From Dichotomocladium elegans (lineage: Eukaryota; Mucoromycota; Mucoromycetes; Mucorales; Lichtheimiaceae), in NCBI GenBank assembly GCA_025716815.1, contig JAIXMN010000020.1, positions 620,001-684,000 on the forward strand: a DNA stretch of 64,000 bases, read 5' to 3'. This document shows, one piece after another, positions 47,420 to 59,496 of the stretch. Within the stretch, counting starts at the first letter, position 1. Every line of letters begins with the position of its first letter. Below the pieces are notes generated by a model. The model was not told the DNA's origin. It worked only from the letters and a program-made list of their open reading frames with translations, and ran no database searches. Made by a program: the position numbers and the translations under genes.

Positions 47420-47776
47420 ATTAGCACAACGTGGATAGAACGACTTTTGTTGCACTTAATCCGAGGTGTTGATTGGCCACCTATTTTTAGTTGATTAATT
47501 TACTGATCCACATAGAGTACGCACAAGAAAAAAGCCCCCCCCCTCACACTTTGAACCATCCAAGAAAATTGAGCCTTGTCCTCGCCTAGTACAGTTTGGC
47601 TTCGCCATCTTATTTTGTACACTCTTTAACCCACAACCTGAGGCCAAAAGCCACTTTACTCTTTCCCTTCCCTTTTTCTTTTCCCTGGAATCCGCACAGG
47701 GCTACGCAGTATCTTTTATTCCCTTCTCCTGAAGGCGCGCCTCCATAAATATAGCATACCGCCTTCATTCTAGACT

Positions 47777-49100
47777 ATGGTCGACATCACTTTTCAATTC
47801 GAGGCATTCAGCTTCGATGGCATCTGTCGAACTGTTGCTTTACCATTATGCCCCATGATGGGCCAAAACGAAGGCATTGAGCCTGTCTGCTACTCCCGCA
47901 ACGTCGATCTAGGTGGCAATCTCGTCTTTCAGCCAGGTAAATAACAGTAATAGATGGTGCTTTTTATCGTGTATTGACTTTGTTCCTTTCTGTCCACACT
48001 AGCAACACTTGTGATTGATGTTGTAGCTATTATCATGGCCGCTATTATGATTTACCACATACGGTCCAAATACACTGCAGTTGGTAAATCCTTACTAACG
48101 TTTAACTATGTGGGCGATGCTAACTGCATCCGTTGTTGTTAACTTTAGGCAGAAAGGAAATCGTCATGTTCTTTTACCTGTATATGATCTCCGTCTTCCT
48201 GGAGATGTTTTTGATTACCGATGTTATCCCCTCTTCTTCCAGTGCATACCCCGTAAGCTATTCAATGGACTGACTGCTCAACAGCATCGTTCACACAATG
48301 CGCAGTATTTTGCAGCCATACACTTAGGCATCGTCAGTGCGACCTTCTGGTGTCTCTTGATCAACGGCTTTGTCGGTTTCCAATTCGCGGAAGACGGAAC
48401 GCCGCTGTCGTTATGGGTAAGCACCTGGGATAATTTGCGGTGCAGAATAACCGCTCATATCCGGCAATAGTCTATCCGCATCAGCTCGTTCGTCATCTTC
48501 GCCATCGTAACTCTAATTGCGATCCTCACCTTCCTGAATATCGGCCCATTCTCGTATCAAAGCCCTGGCGCACTATGGGCGTTCATGTTCATCATCAATG
48601 GTGTCTGCTTCATCGTCTATGTTATTTCGCAAATCATTCTTGTCGTCAACACCCTTGATGATCGCTGGCCGCTGGGTGACATCCTTTTCGGGTTTGCGTT
48701 CTTTGCTGTTGGTCAGGTGTTGATGTACGTCTTTTCCATTGTTATCTGCGATCAAGTGAAGCATTACGTCGACGGTCTGTTCTTTGGCACCATCTGCAAC
48801 CTGCTGGCCGTGATGATGGTGTACAAGTATTGGGATTCTATCACCAAGGAGGATTTGGAATTTTCAGTCGGTTCCAAGCAGAATGTGTGGGAGGTCAAGG
48901 AGCTGATGGCTGAGGACGAGCTCTCTCAGCCTGCTTATGGCGGCAATCCAAACCAAGGCCCCTACCCATCCCAACAGCAACACCATCAGCCACAGCAGCA
49001 ATATCGTCCGCAAGGACCTCCTCCTCCCCCACAGCAAATGGGTGGCCCTCCCCAGCAATATGGCCAACAATACCATCAACAGTTCGATCGCCCGTACTGA
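47777..49100 (+). CDS. CHS7: Chs7-like chitin synthase export chaperone
   Basis: ER membrane chaperone needed to export chitin synthase (Chs3 class) from the ER. Start at 47,777. Exon 1 has [20 protein letters not shown] and [16 protein letters not shown], then [80 protein letters not shown] and a long last exon with [60 protein letters not shown] and [20 protein letters not shown]. Seven membrane segments. The tail is Pro/Gln-rich ([16 protein letters not shown]), longer than in yeast. Six exons, all with short introns. Confidence 0.93.
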
Positions 49101-49279
49101 ATTCATCACCATAAATAATTAAACTTTTCAATTTCTCTTCCTTCTTTTTTCTGTGTGTGTGTGTCTCTGCATTTCGATACCCCCCATTTTGTCACCATTG
49201 GACATTTTGCACATGTTTGGATTTCAAAAGAGAATACACTGCGGAGTTGAACTAACACCTTCTATTCTCTCTTCCAAGC

Positions 49280-50988
49280 ATGGCTCAGCAGCAAGTCAGT
49301 CGAACCAATATTGACGAAACTTTCAGGAAGCTTACACAAAACAGATATAATAAGGCACGTTCTAATCACTAAAGAAAAGAGGAATAGACAAAGTGTGTTT
49401 GCGTGTGTTTGTGCATGCGCGATTATACCATGCCGCTCCCAGTCCGCTGACTTTTACAAATGGATGGCCATGATTCTATATAGGCATGCTTCGACTGCCA
49501 CACCAAAGGTCCCACTTGGGCATCCGTCACTTTTGGCATCTTCATTTGTCAAGAATGTGCAGCAAGCCATCGAAATCTCGGTGTACATATCAGCTTTGTA
49601 AAGTGGGTCAGCTGCGAGCTTGATTATGTGCGGAGCGATTGACTGTTAGGCTAGATCCATCAAGCTGGATAGCTGGTCGGAAGAGCAGCTCGAGATGATG
49701 AAATGCGGTGGGAATGGTCCGGCCCATGAGGCTCTGGATCTCTTGTCATACAAAGATATCAATGCCAAATATACCAGTAAATTGGCCACGCAGTATAAAC
49801 GGGCCCTGGCAAACCGCGTCCGGAAAGCACGCGAGTCACCGGCAGCATCCTCATCAACAAAGAATAGCATTAACGATACCTTGATGGATCTTGAGCCCAA
49901 CATAGACGAGCCGCTGATTGACCTCGACCCGCAGCAGCCCGAGCAGACATCGACAAAAGGCATGGCTGATACAGACGATGACTTCTTTGCAATGTTTGAA
50001 AAGAAGGCAAATGTCCAGCAGCAGCGGCCTCCGGCCTCGGAAACAGGTAGTGGTTTTGGGCGGCCCAAGCATTCGCGTCCTAGTCGGACGCTGGGTGCGC
50101 GCAAGGTCGTCACGAACACATTCAATTTCGAAGAGGCCGAGGCGCGCGAGAGGAGGCAGCAGGGAGAGGCTTCGCAGCGCGAAGACGAAGTGGAACGGCT
50201 TCCAGCCGAAGAAGCTGCAGTCAACCCATCCCCCATAGAGCGAAGGCAGCAAAAAAGGCACGAACCCGCCCGTATATCGTCCCGTCTAACATATCAAAGC
50301 GATGATGACGAAGTAAAACAAGTCGGAAAAGCGGACAAAGAACAACACGATCCGGATCTTGATCGCCTGGGCATGGGTATGTCTCGTATCAACATCCGGT
50401 CCTCAGCCCCAAAGGTAATACGACAAGAGGAATCCGCGAGTTCTGAAACAACCTATGCAAGAGACAAGTTTGGAAACGCAACGAGCATCTCCAGCGATCA
50501 ATTCTTCGGACGGAATGAGTATGATCCAACCCTAGTTGCGGAAAATGCGGCTCGACTTGCGAAATTTCAAGGCGCATCTAGCATCTCAAGCGATCAATAC
50601 TTCAACCGAGAACAAAAACGGCCGGATGACTTCTCTGGTGGCTATGTTCGCAGCACAGGAACCTATGGCTGCAGGAACGGTGGCTCGACCAATGCGCTGT
50701 CTAAGAAGCTCTTATCGGTAGCCAGTAAAGGCGCGACAAAAGTATGTACAACAAACAGAAGCAAAACGATGTATGCACTGCCTCTTATCTAAATGCTTTA
50801 TTTCCACCGGAATCGATTTCCAGCTTCAGCGCGTACTGGCGGATATGGAGGTAGGGGGGAGGGGGGAAGGAAATAAGCCCAAGATAATTTTGGAATCGTC
50901 GCTTAACATGTTTAGCAGAGAAATAACTAGATACCGCGCTGAAGACGAGAAAAAAAAAATAGAAACTCTTCCTTGCAATATTTATTAA
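49280..50988 (+). CDS. GLO3: Glo3-like ArfGAP
   Basis: GTPase-activating protein for Arf1 on COPI vesicles. Exons 49,280-49,354, 49,484-49,602, 49,655-50,741 and 50,824-50,988 sum to 1,446 nt, 481 residues in phase. The ArfGAP zinc finger is [20 protein letters not shown] with [20 protein letters not shown] (CX2CX16CX2C plus the catalytic Arg of SHRNLG), then [20 protein letters not shown]. The C-terminal half has the ISSDQFFGR and [11 protein letters not shown]lo3 motifs and a coiled-coil end [13 protein letters not shown]. The first intron is GC-AG (donor AAG/GCACGT at 49,355). The last exon continues beyond the usual end (after ADME) by 40 residues of weak composition, so the true stop may involve another intron at the GTAGGG. 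Confidence 0.93.
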
Positions 50989-51214
50989 TCGCTGACGGTA
51001 ATGACATGTTGTACAAGTCAGAGCTGACAGAACGGAACCATGTACATTCATGGTGGATCAAATTATTCAAAGCATCGGTCTCTTATGCTGAAGTGCGCTA
51101 TGATAATAGCGACACATGTTTTAATCTCATTTGTATGACGATAAAGTCGTCGTTGATAAAATTAAGAATGAGGAAGGACAAAAGTGTCGATATTTATTTG
51201 GACTTCCTTCTTCG

Positions 51215-52131
51215 TTAGCAGATGGTATTATCAGCCTTAGCATTGAGGATTAGGGCGACAATCAGACCGTAGAGGCCGAGGACCTCGGCGAAAATGAGAA
51301 TAAGCACCATGGTAACAAAAAGTCGTGTTTCTCGGGCATAACCTCGGACGCACTATGTAAATATGTGTTGGAGCAGAAGAAACGTGGGACAAGCGGTCAA
51401 ACATTCAAGGACTTACATAGTCGCCCACAATACCGATGGCGTAGCCGGCAGCCAGTCCACCCACTCCTACCGAAAGACCTGCGGCAAGACCAACGAAACC
51501 GCTATGATTGAACGCAACTGTTAACTTATCCTTGACCTGTATATATATATAACATGCATGTACACGTACGAAAAAAGAGAATATCCGGATGTGGGTGACA
51601 CTATAGAGTGCAAACATGGCCTTAGTTCACTTGGCTTGGGTTCCCCCCACCCCCCACCCCTTTCGTCACCACTACAATCCCCTTCTTTTTAGGCCATACG
51701 AAACTCACTTTGACCGACCAAAAGAACGGCTACAACGAGACCGTATACTGCGATAATACCACTCATGACGACCGGAATCAAGGACTAATGACCAGCCAGC
51801 TTCGGATGAGTAAACCTGATTCTGTTGATGGCTCAGGCAGCGAGGGCCATTACCTTCATGACCAGTTCAGGACGAAATGGGCCAATACCAGCAATACCTA
51901 TACCTGCTTTTGAAGTGCCATAGGCAGCCCCAAGAGCTAATACAAAGGAAATTAGTCGTTGCTGGTCCGGTTGCAGTTAGCATAAGCGTACAGCTAAATG
52001 CCATCTAAAAGACGCGTCAATAGAGTTTCCTGATGGTGCCAAGTCATTACTGCGATTGCACGTACTGCGGCAAAAACGCCAGCAAAACCAAAGAAGGGTG
52101 CGTATGTCGGGCAGTACAAAGCAGGATCCAT
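51215..52131 (-). CDS. VMA11: V-ATPase proteolipid subunit c' (Vma11-like)
   Basis: Membrane-ring proteolipid of the vacuolar proton pump. Exons: [20 protein letters not shown] (start 52,131), [20 protein letters not shown] with [64 protein letters not shown], and [20 protein letters not shown] with [16 protein letters not shown], ending CSSTOP at 51,215 (…ADNTIC). Four membrane helices; the proton-carrying Glu is in [31 protein letters not shown] resembles c' (Vma11) more than c (Vma3), from recalled sequences. c' is a fungal-specific subunit. Six exons. Confidence 0.9.
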
Positions 52132-52267
52132 GTGTTGTACTTTTCGAGTCGTATTTGCAGAGCAAAGGAAACGAGGAACAAGAAGCAAGATGCGGAGTTT
52201 GCTATACACCGCTTTTCTGCTGAAGGGCGTTTTATTATTTTGGGAAGCCAAATGAAGTCTATGAAAT

Positions 52268-55200
52268 CTAGCCAAAGAGTTTCTTCAGACCCTTCTTCTT
52301 CTTTTTCTCCGTTTTATCTTCTTGCGGTCTCTCCACCGAAGGGGCTGCATTTGCTGCACCACTGCGAATGCTCAAATTGCTCAGACTCAGGTGAGACGAG
52401 GAGGAGTTCACATGAGGCATGTGCTGAAGTATGGATGCTTGTTTAGATGCTGGTGGAGAAGGCGGAACGTAAGGTGAGATGATTGATTGTACCGGCTTCT
52501 GATGAAGACGCAGCTGCCCCATCTGCTCTACAAACTTGGCAGGGCGCATGATATCCGTGGATCCTTTCGTAATCGTAAAATAATTAGTCCCAATGTGACT
52601 GTAATCAATAGGCCACTTTACCAATATAGATGTCTCGGTTGTATGCCTCTGCAATTTCATACGCTGCTCGTATCTCTGAATATGTAATACTTCCCAGCAC
52701 AAAAACGATCAGTTTAGCCCCTGAGGATTGCCGTGGTTGTCCCTATATATGGCTCTCGTCATTGCTTATCGAGATAATCTTTTTCTTTCCAACATACCGG
52801 CGCTGCTGCGTTCTGTTTCTTACTCCATGTTGTCGGCTTGGTTGTACGCAAGGAAACGCCACTAGCGGGTATTCCTGTAGCAGGGGTACCGTGGTAATCA
52901 TCTGGCGTATCCATATCAGACTGGCGTGTATATGCAAATTGCGAACTCTCCAACGTGTTGGATAATTGGGCCTGATTATATGTACCTATGAGCCATAACA
53001 TCAATTACGATTGGATATAAAGATACCACTTACATCCATGATTTTCTTCAGTGTAGGCACATAACGAGAGAGTTCATACGGCATCTCCTCATGTTGTCCT
53101 CGCTTTCGCTCTTTTTTCTTTCGGGTCGATTTTTCACCAGCCTTGCGGCGCTCTTTGGACACTTGGACCCCCAAGAGCGATAGATTATTGACGGCATCAC
53201 GCAGCTCACCTTTTAGTTTAGCGTGTTCCAATAACTTATGCTTGTCATCTTCAAATATGCCATTCTCCTTCGAAATGATATAAAGCATCAACAGTCGTGC
53301 TTTGTCTACCGAGCTTCGCTTTAAACGTAAATCAGCTGCATCTAAAAGCGAGTAATCTAGTTACCTTGTAGCTTACCTAACGTATGGATCATCTAACAAA
53401 GGAACCATGTCGAGGACGATGGTTTTGGGCATTTCTCCATCAGGAGTTTCTCCAGTAGCAATGTTCTACACAGGTCATTTAGCGGTCAATAATCTTGGTA
53501 TGTTGATCTTTCTAACCTGTTCCAGATTGCCCAAAGAATTCAGCTTTCGTTTTTCAAAGATTGACAAGCATTCTTGTGCAATACTTAGATGCGCAGAATA
53601 CTAGACGGCTGGTTAGAACTGGTGCTTCAAAGACCTGTAGCAAATGACTCCCACCTTGGCCTTCATATCCTGAAATTGTGGGAGGTTGCTCAACATATCC
53701 TTCATGTCTTTCAAGCTTTTGGCCGCATCCTTTGGCGCGCCGCTTCGGTCTCTAGTTTGCAAGATCTTTCTTGTAAGCGAACGAGTAGTACATGGTACCT
53801 CAATTTCTTACCCGCTCTGCACTGCGCTCTTATTTTCTTCAAGGAATTTGTTAAATTCCTCGATCAGACGATCGGTGCAATCAGCGATATGTAGATGGCG
53901 AATTGATGTGTACACAGAGTCCTCTTCGTCCAGTACAACCTCCTTTGTCCCTATTGATCCGTCCGACTGATTAAAGCTGTACGTATATTTGATTCCGGTG
54001 CCGTTCTCGGTATCATCCACTGACAAAAGGTCGTTGATCATTGCTTGATAGGTAAATTCGTGCAAAAACGGTGCGTTTGCATCAACTGTCCTGTCCACAA
54101 TAAGCAATGTGGCACGAGGTTGAGGAGGATTGAGGGTGGGCTTTCACCAAAATCAATAATGTCAGAGGATCACGAGGAACCAACAAATATCAGGCGACAT
54201 ACCGGAAAATTAGGGTTAAGTCTACAGAAATTATCGACTTCCTTTTGCAATATGCTCGCAAGCTGGCGCGGTGCCGAGAATTGCTGATGTCGAGGGATTT
54301 CCGGGTCGTCGGCTGGAGTGATCTGGTATCGGATAATGGGGTCTTCACCTAGAGTAGCACAGACAGAAAGAAGCTAATAGTTTCGATAGAAACTGCCTAT
54401 GTCAACCAGTCATGAGGTAAACCCGGAGAAGTTTCCCAAGCTCACCTGTTTTGCCATTATTCTCAACGATTCTTCCGGTTTGGCATAGGAATCAGTGCCA
54501 TAAACAGCCAAGAACGATGATGGCGGATCGACGGTGAATACAGCAGACTCTTTTACTGCAGTGAAAAAAAGAGGAATACACACACATAATGATTAACCGC
54601 GAGTTTTTGTCTATTTCTTATCACTTACCCATAAAGTCCACATACATCTCCTTGAGACTCTGAATATATTCAGAGACACCAGCTGTCTTGAATCTTCGGT
54701 TGAGCTCACTGAAAAGTTCATCATCAAGACCTAAAATGAGCGTGCCTGTCAGTCTCGCTCGTGGTTGACATCATCTTAATTATTTGTGCTACCGCTCGTG
54801 AAATGAATATGTGCCGCCTTATACATTGGTGTCTTGCTCGCTGTAAAGTCGTCCACAAGCCGGAGAACTGACTCTCGACATGGCGTTAAGAAGTATACAG
54901 CATCTAGTGTAGGATAAGGCTGACGCTGCTTTTCGATGTTCTCGACCACTGTGTTCCAAGAAAGGGGTTATTGCCAAGATTCATTCGCAAACCGGAAAAA
55001 CAAGCTTACAAGTCACCTAATAGACCGAAAGTATCAGCCAGTGCGTCTCGAAATGCTCAATAGGCAAGCTTACATTCTCCTCGAGAATATCATACATCTT
55101 GCAAGCAGCATTTAATATCTGTGCGCTTTTTGCATCGACGACGACAATTTTCCATTTTCCAGGAGGTTGTACAGCCTTGATGCTATCCATCAGACCTAAT

Positions 55201-55315
55201 ATCTCAGAGGGAGAACACTTGAGAACCCTCACTTGCTTGCGTGCTGGTTTCTTCTATATTGTAGATGACAGGAGTACGCCTTACGTTTACGCATAATCTC
55301 AGTTATGCTGGGCAT
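52268..55315 (-). CDS. SEC1: Sec1/Munc18 (SM) protein, exocytic Sec1 type
   Basis: Binds syntaxin/SNARE complexes to drive fusion of secretory vesicles with the plasma membrane. Start [11 protein letters not shown] at 55,315, then [127 protein letters not shown] (reverse strand of 54.2 kb); [91 protein letters not shown]; and a Ser/Lys-rich tail ending [12 protein letters not shown]. The [10 protein letters not shown] start and [20 protein letters not shown] are SM-family signatures. About 15 exons. Vma11 lies just downstream on the same strand. Confidence 0.92.
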
Positions 55316-55726
55316 GGTTTTACGTGATGCTGTTTTATGTTAATTTATAAAGATGAGATTAGATACTAGATTACATTCAATAATGCATTTAGTTTAATGA
55401 CAGTGCATAACAACAATGCGCAGGCTTACATCTAATGCTATTATAGCAAGAAAAAGAGGCTGCAAAAAGGGGAGAAGCGTTTAGAGCATCATTATGAATT
55501 TTTAATTCCCGATTTCGCGAGCTCAGAGGGAGAGGAAAGTCGAGAGACATCGAGGCCCATGAGCTTTATGTCAAGAAACATGGAGAGGGATCGACAAATT
55601 TTAGCTTCTGCGTTATGTTCTCAGAAAGAACAACAAAAAGAAAATCTCTGGGGCCTATGAGCGAGAAGATAGAACTCTGAAAGTTGGGCCGCGTAAGGTT
55701 ACTGCAAGGCGGTCATACTGGCTTTA
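55316..55726. other. SEC1 upstream interval
   Basis: 400 bp between SEC1 start and the small mitochondrial gene stop. A/T-rich and no gene seen. Confidence 0.3.
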
Positions 55727-55984
55727 TTATGCTGCTTTTCGCTGCTCTTCGAGGGATTTAATCCGGTTCTCGAGTTGTGCGATATGCTTGTCTGATTCCT
55801 CTCGGAATTCTTGATAATCAAGATGTTGCCAAAGTAGCTGCCATGCTAATGTCGTGGCTGACGCCAGCACTGTGCATTTCACCAGGGGTGTGCCGTACTT
55901 GAAGTAGAATCCACCCGATGCCGAAGCAGAAGTAGTATAGGCGCGAATACCGGGTGTCTGTCGAATGAATGCTCTAAACAACAT
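55727..55984 (-). CDS. Small mitochondrial membrane protein (unidentified)
   Basis: Intronless, 85 residues. A presequence-like N-terminus (MLFRAFIRQTPGIRAYTTSA) with a likely cleavage after the AYTTSAS stretch, a Gly/Phe-rich junction (GGFYFKYGTPLVK), one membrane segment (CTVLASATTLAWQLLWQHL), then a charged amphipathic/coiled tail (EFREESDKHIAQLENRIKSL). The architecture suggests an inner-membrane protein with a C-terminal coiled coil. I recall similar conserved fungal proteins but no function. Confidence 0.6.
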   Translation of the reverse strand: MLFRAFIRQTPGIRAYTTSASASGGFYFKYGTPLVKCTVLASATTLAWQLLWQHLDYQEFREESDKHIAQLENRIKSLEEQRKAA

Positions 55985-57186
55985 TGCTGAAGAAGACGAA
56001 TTGTGTAAGCAAGGAAGACCAAGCGATGGATTGCATGCTCCATTTCTTTTTACCCTTGCAGGTTTATTTTTTTGGGCTGGCTGTAAAAAGGATCGTGATT
56101 TGTTTCCCCCAGTCCCACAAATCCCCATTGTTTCTTTTCGTGACCGAGCCAGAAGCGGACCAGCTTACCACTCGTTTTCTTGAGATACAAACTAGTCCCA
56201 TCGACAACTTGCACTAATGGACAGTGTCCATAGCTGTTCCTGCTTAGAATTAAATATTTTGCCAATCTCATACGGGGTTGTCTTGTCGTTGACATAAAGG
56301 GGCTGAGTTAGGTGTCTTCTCAATAGCTTCTTGACCTGACATATTCTCGCGTGAATTGTTTTGGGGATGCATTTGGTGCAGCCGTCAACTTCATTTATCA
56401 TTAAGAAATATCCATTTGCACAAAGGCATTTCCAATAGCTCTTTGTTTGAATGCACGCCCAAATAAAAGCAGCCTGAAGAAAGAGAGGAAAAAAATTGTT
56501 CCCAACTTGCTGTATAGGATTAAGACTGTTACTATGCATCGTGGAATCCTAGAAAAAGAGAGGTCCAATCATGTCAGTTGCTAGATCACTTTGGGATCAC
56601 TTACCTGGTGTCTGCTTAAACCTGTACAATCATAAGTAGATGACTTTTCGGGAAAAATAGCTTATATTTGACGTAGCAAGGGATCGAAGTTTCTCAAGTT
56701 CCGGCGAACGCGCGAGCTAAAATTAGCACATGCTCGAGGGATCTATAAAGGGGCATAATGGACTTGAACCAGAACCCCGCAATGCCAATGGATGATAACG
56801 TTGCGTGCGACCTATCTCATACTGTAGTTCTTGATAGATCCTATGATGAATAGGAAAAAAACACGTGTTGACAGCTCGAAGCGCTCCATCAGCTAATGTC
56901 CCTTTTGTACAGCAGTGTACTCCTTTACAGAACCTGAATTCTTTTGTGTTTATAATACTGTACAGATCCACATAGACATCCGCCATAGGCCAGTAACATA
57001 AAACTTTATTTTCGCAAAGAGCACTAAGCATTAACGCCGGTAATTGGTGCAAGAGACTGACTGCTTGAGCCGGAAGGAATTAGGTTGGGGTCATTGAGGT
57101 TTTAGACAATCGTGGGATCTGTGATCATATCAATAAAAGTATCAATTAAAGTTGCCGCGAAGTTTCTTTCTTGTTTGGTAAGCTGC
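55985..57186. other. About 1.2 kb with only weak coding traces
   Basis: Minus-strand frames at 56,192-56,539 (AFIWACIQTKSYWKCLCANG, QPLYVNDKTTPYEIGKIFNS) and 56,723-57,052 look partly protein-like but have no start or splice support. They may be relics or parts of a gene I cannot assemble. Confidence 0.3.
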
Positions 57187-57578
57187 TTATGCAGTAGCAT
57201 GGGCGTTTGCAAACTGTGGGTGATAGGATACCCCACCCTTATCCAAACATGCGAACCTCACCCCCTTTTCTTTCTCTTTTGGAACTATATAAGACGTTAT
57301 TATTTTTCCACAGTCAGGGTTTAGGCTTAGGCTTTTCCGTGATATGTAGTACGCGATAGATATGCACAACACAGCGGCGGTTATCCCAACTGCTAAATGC
57401 CAGGTGGCGAGGGACAGCGGCACTGTGCGCGTTGCACAGATCTAGGAATATAAATAAAGAGAACCATAAAATAGAGGACCTCCTTAACAACAATAGGGGT
57501 CCTTGCAGAAAATAAGCTCACATCAGAGCCCGGATCCCATGCTGGAAGTAGATGTGGAGATTTTCCAAGAGCATCCAA
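57187..57578 (-). CDS. Small single-pass membrane protein (candidate)
   Basis: Two exons, 57,522-57,578 (MDALGKSPHLLPAWDPGSD) and 57,187-57,441 (ICATRTVPLSLATWHLAVGI then TAAVLCISIAYYISRKSLSL), joined at a GTGAGC donor and TTCCTAG acceptor in phase 0. It gives 103 residues, one hydrophobic segment (SLATWHLAVGITAAVLCISI) flanked by charged tails. Phase agreement makes it more likely than chance. Not recognised. The tail after NPDCGKI could also be an intron with another terminal exon. Confidence 0.4.
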
Positions 57579-58191
57579 TCATCTTGTGGAGGACTGAGTC
57601 TACATGCCCCCGTATGAAGTCATTTTTTGACGTGGGCGTTGCAAAAGATGGATAGCATCCAGATCATAGGAATTGTGAATCGAAGCTTACCAAGTAGTCG
57701 TTCATACTGTTTACGCCTAATGAAACCATGTAGAAGCCGAATAGTGATAGACAGGATTTCGATCACGTCGCTGGTATTGGGAGTTGCACAAAGATCAAGT
57801 TCCAGAAGGAGAGGTCTAGGGTAGTATTATTTACCGTAATCCTTTCAACATTAAGGGCTGCATCATTGTAGATTTTACTCGCGGGATATCCAGGACTTTT
57901 AACATAGGAGGAAGCACGCAACAACACAGAGGATCATGGGCTAAATTATGATTCGAACGCTGGCGGTGGATCCTTTTGAGAACTGCATAGGGAAGGGGTT
58001 GCCCTGGCAACGTGCTTCCGATGGCTATCCAATATGCACGCTTTACCGAGCTTGCGATTATGGCACCTGTATGACACCGGCTATACGTCAGCATATAGGA
58101 GAACGTAGCAAATATTCATATATATTGGAGCGGTCCCTAACTGCCCTGTATCGTTTTCATAAACTAAGACTACGGTTGCGCGAATTTCCAC
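57579..58191. other. Upstream region of the GATA-like gene
   Basis: No supportable gene. Contains short frames without motifs. Confidence 0.3.
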
Positions 58192-59496
58192 ATGAATATT
58201 GCTAGCCTACTTGCACCAGAAGATGACCTTCCTCAGCATACCAATGTCACCGACAAGGAACTCATGCCACTCTGGGAAACGTGGCTCAGGAGCTGCGGAT
58301 TTAAACTCACCCCTGCTGCACACAAGTGCAAATTGACTGATGCCATCTTAGAGCCAGAGCTTCCCACTGTCACTCCCAGCCAGTTCGTCACGAGCACCCC
58401 ACTCCATGTCAAAATCGTTGGTCGATACATGAATGGTTCGTTCCGCTGTCACATTGGAATTGGTAAAGCTTCTCGGCCGATCTGCTCTTCTGAGCTTGAT
58501 CACAACATGCGTCTTCTTGTGGTCTTTTTTCGGCCCGAGAAAAGCAATGCGTCGGTAGTATCACCTGGTTTCGTTTTATTTCCAACGTGGCTTCTTCATC
58601 TTTTCCGCTACACCCGACATGCCAACGCTCCGGGCCGAACAGACATCCGCTTTCTCGAAGATGAGAGGCTTGCCAAAGAAGATCACATATATCGTTTAAA
58701 TCATATAATCAACACGTTATTCCGCTTTAACTTGTATGATTATGATGCCGCTAAGTTGCGAGTGGCAGTGGAGCTTTCCAACTTTCTTTTCAGTGTTGCC
58801 AGCTTGGATGAGGGCTTTCTTCTCTGCTCCGAAGATGAAAGAAGACCGAGACCGTTATTGTATTCTACCCTGGTATCACTCCTCCGTTCACCTCGACCTC
58901 CAAAACTCAAACCCGTCTGTTATAACTGCCACACAAAGCCTGCCTCCCGAAGAGAGTTATGCGTTGCATGTTATCGATATCTACTGAAGCATGGCGAATC
59001 GCGACCACTACGCCTCATCATTGCAAATAAACACAAGCGTCTCTCCGCATCAACCGATGATCTGTATCGTAACAACGTCGTGTCTACTGCCGATTTCATA
59101 TCAGCCGTCACAGATCCAGCGAATGCGGGGGGATTACCATGTGATTGCAAGCCTGTCGTTGCCTTAAAAAGGTTCTGCGCAAATTGCGGCATTCAGAGCA
59201 CACATCAATGGTATCGTAACCCGACTGGGAGCGGTTATTGGTGCGAGACTTGCAAGGGTTACTACCTCCGCCAAGGTCATGCCCGACCGTTTGAGCTTTT
59301 TGTCCGAGCTGCCAGGCGCAAGGCCAATGCTCAGACTCTTGTCAGTAGATCTACTTCGTCTCCAAAAGAGACGGCAACAGCAGCACGCTGTGATATCAAG
59401 ATTGCTTCTCCCATGACCACCGAGAACCAAGGAGCCCTATACCTAAACACGTGGCCAACGCTCATGTCTCGCCGCAACTATTTCAGCGGTTCATAA
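58192..59496 (+). CDS. Two-zinc-finger GATA-like DNA-binding protein
   Basis: Intronless, 434 residues. Two Cys4 fingers: residues ~243-277 (CYNCHTKPASRRELCVACYR, CX2C-X10-CX2C) and ~329-365 (CANCGIQSTHQWYRNPTGSG followed by YWCETCKGYYLRQGHARP, CX2C-X18-CX2C). The second is GATA-like with the typical W and the YY/YLR-x-G motif after the last Cys; the first has a shorter loop. The N-terminal half (SELDHNMRLLVVFFRPEKSN, FPTWLLHLFRYTRHANAPGR) is uncharacterised. Likely nuclear, binding GATA-type sites. The shorter first loop may not fold as a canonical GATA finger. No introns, unlike nearly all neighbours. Confidence 0.75.
   Translation: MNIASLLAPEDDLPQHTNVTDKELMPLWETWLRSCGFKLTPAAHKCKLTDAILEPELPTVTPSQFVTSTPLHVKIVGRYMNGSFRCHIGIGKASRPICSSELDHNMRLLVVFFRPEKSNASVVSPGFVLFPTWLLHLFRYTRHANAPGRTDIRFLEDERLAKEDHIYRLNHIINTLFRFNLYDYDAAKLRVAVELSNFLFSVASLDEGFLLCSEDERRPRPLLYSTLVSLLRSPRPPKLKPVCYNCHTKPASRRELCVACYRYLLKHGESRPLRLIIANKHKRLSASTDDLYRNNVVSTADFISAVTDPANAGGLPCDCKPVVALKRFCANCGIQSTHQWYRNPTGSGYWCETCKGYYLRQGHARPFELFVRAARRKANAQTLVSRSTSSPKETATAARCDIKIASPMTTENQGALYLNTWPTLMSRRNYFSGS

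Noticed and set aside
56752..56785. T-arm-like sequence (GGTTCAAGTCC on the minus strand), suggesting a tRNA gene
   Set aside because: The stem does not pair properly and no D-arm, anticodon stem or acceptor stem could be built around it.
57315..57345. GGGTTTAGGCTTAGGC as a telomere remnant
   Set aside because: Only one imperfect unit and on a coding exon; not a TTAGGG array.
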